A stretch of 5,516 nucleotides of DNA from Candidatus Omnitrophota bacterium. GTDB taxonomy: Bacteria > Omnitrophota > JAUWXU01. Positions 4,917 through 5,516 of this stretch are shown one piece after another (positions within the stretch are counted from its first letter, which is position 1; each line of letters begins with the position of its first letter). The stretch is taken from NCBI GenBank assembly GCA_030616145.1, contig JAUWXU010000048.1:1-5516 (forward strand), read 5' to 3'. Position numbers and translations under genes: made by a program. The notes beneath the pieces were generated by a model. It searched no databases. It was given only the letters and a program-made list of their open reading frames with translations, and was not told where the DNA came from.

Positions 4917-5516
4917 TCAATGTTTGTTTTTTCTAACGATCTCTGATTTGGCCAATCTGATTAACTGCACAAGCGGCCTTCGCGCACCACAGATATATTC
5001 GCAGGCACCGCACTCGATACAATCAAGTGCCCCCCATTCCTGGGCTAATTCAAACCTTCCCCGTTGGGCTGAGAGGGCAATCTGGGCGGGCACTAATCTA
5101 ATTGGACAAACATCCAGACACCTTGCGCAACGAATACAGGGATTTAGTTCTGCAAGTATTGACTCTTTTTTATTTAAAAAAATAATTCCTGAACTTCCCT
5201 TAATTACCGGTATATCTAAACTATATTGCGCAAGCCCCATCATCGGACCGCCGATAATTATCTTGGTTGGTTCTTCCCTCAGACCTCCACATTCTTTGAT
5301 AAGCTGACTGAATTTAGTCCCTATCCTCACCTTAAGATTTTGAGGGTCTTTGACAATACTGCCGGTAACCGTAACCACCCTTTCATACAACGGCTTGCCC
5401 AGAACCACCGCTTCATAAACCGCCAGGGCCGTGCCAACATTATTAACCACCACCCCGACATCCATCGGCAATCCCTCTAAAGGCACTTCTCTGCCTAACA
5501 CCGTTTTAATCAACTG
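4917..5516 (-). CDS. rnfC: Rnf complex subunit RnfC, C-terminal part (5' end outside the window)
   Basis: RnfC is the peripheral cytoplasmic subunit that binds NAD(H) and FMN and carries two [4Fe-4S] clusters. The frame is open at the right edge (it reads QLIKTVLGREVP from 5516 inward), so the first Leu codon (TTG at 5513) is internal. The 199 residues present are roughly the last 45% of a typical ~440-residue RnfC. Counted from the edge, residues 1-50 hold the end of the Nuo51-like flavin/NAD domain (LPMDVGVVVNNVGTALAVYE), then a soluble-ligand-binding-like region (VVTVTGSIVKDPQNLKVRIG). The ferredoxin domain has C127, C130, C133, C137 (CIRCARCLDVCP) and C166, C169, C172, C176 (CIECGACEYIC). 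The residue after C176 is Gly where Pro is usual, followed by ARRPLVQLIRLAKSEI, a good match to the family end. It is the first gene of the operon visible here; its promoter is out of view. Confidence 0.95.
   Translation of the reverse strand, partial: QLIKTVLGREVPLEGLPMDVGVVVNNVGTALAVYEAVVLGKPLYERVVTVTGSIVKDPQNLKVRIGTKFSQLIKECGGLREEPTKIIIGGPMMGLAQYSLDIPVIKGSSGIIFLNKKESILAELNPCIRCARCLDVCPIRLVPAQIALSAQRGRFELAQEWGALDCIECGACEYICGARRPLVQLIRLAKSEIVRKNKH

Noticed and set aside
2228..5516. Na+-NQR operon instead of Rnf
   Set aside because: The presence of ferredoxin-type RnfB and RnfC with two CxxCxxCxxxC motifs, and the C-D-G-E-A-B order, define Rnf. No NqrA- or NqrF-like sequence is seen.

Overview
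The window is a short stretch of a bacterial chromosome of moderate GC. Almost all of it is one minus-strand operon, read from high to low coordinates: rnfC (its start lies off the right edge), rnfD, rnfG, rnfE, rnfA, rnfB and then pilT. A convergent plus-strand gene enters from the left edge and ends at 245. I see no mobile element, CRISPR array, tRNA or rRNA.

The six rnf genes encode the Rnf complex, the membrane-bound ferredoxin:NAD+ oxidoreductase that couples electron transfer to export of Na+ or H+ (family knowledge; the ion cannot be read from this sequence). The predicted electron path is ferredoxin to the Fe-S clusters of RnfB, through the Cys pair of RnfA and the Cys pair of RnfE in the membrane, to the covalent flavins of RnfG and RnfD, and to the clusters and flavin/NAD site of RnfC. 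The key residues are visible for all of these except the nucleotide-binding part of RnfC, which is outside the window. The order C-D-G-E-A-B is the arrangement familiar from anaerobes such as Clostridia and Thermotogae, not the A-B-C-D-G-E order of gammaproteobacteria. RnfB is the long, multi-cluster form.

The genes are packed tightly. G/E, E/A and A/B each share 4 nt (ATGA, ATGA, GTGA), D/G also shares ATGA, and rnfB overlaps pilT by 11 nt. Only C/D has a gap, 25 nt if rnfD starts at the ATG at 4891 as I argue. The last gene encodes a type IV pilus retraction ATPase of the PilT family with all catalytic boxes present, so pilus retraction is probably co-expressed with the ion pump.

The 110-bp gap between the converging pilT and left-edge genes holds a perfect 26-bp palindrome and, 3 bp from it, an exact 9-bp match to the DnaA-box consensus. 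The left-edge gene is the last ~80 codons of a charged, helical protein whose function I do not recognise.

The organism is probably an anaerobic bacterium from a little-cultured lineage. The left-edge protein tail resembles, from memory only, proteins from Candidatus Omnitrophota and similar candidate phyla; this is a weak suggestion. I did not find a previously undescribed system. The items most worth following up are the rnf-pilT linkage, the intergenic palindrome with its DnaA box, and the unknown protein tail.
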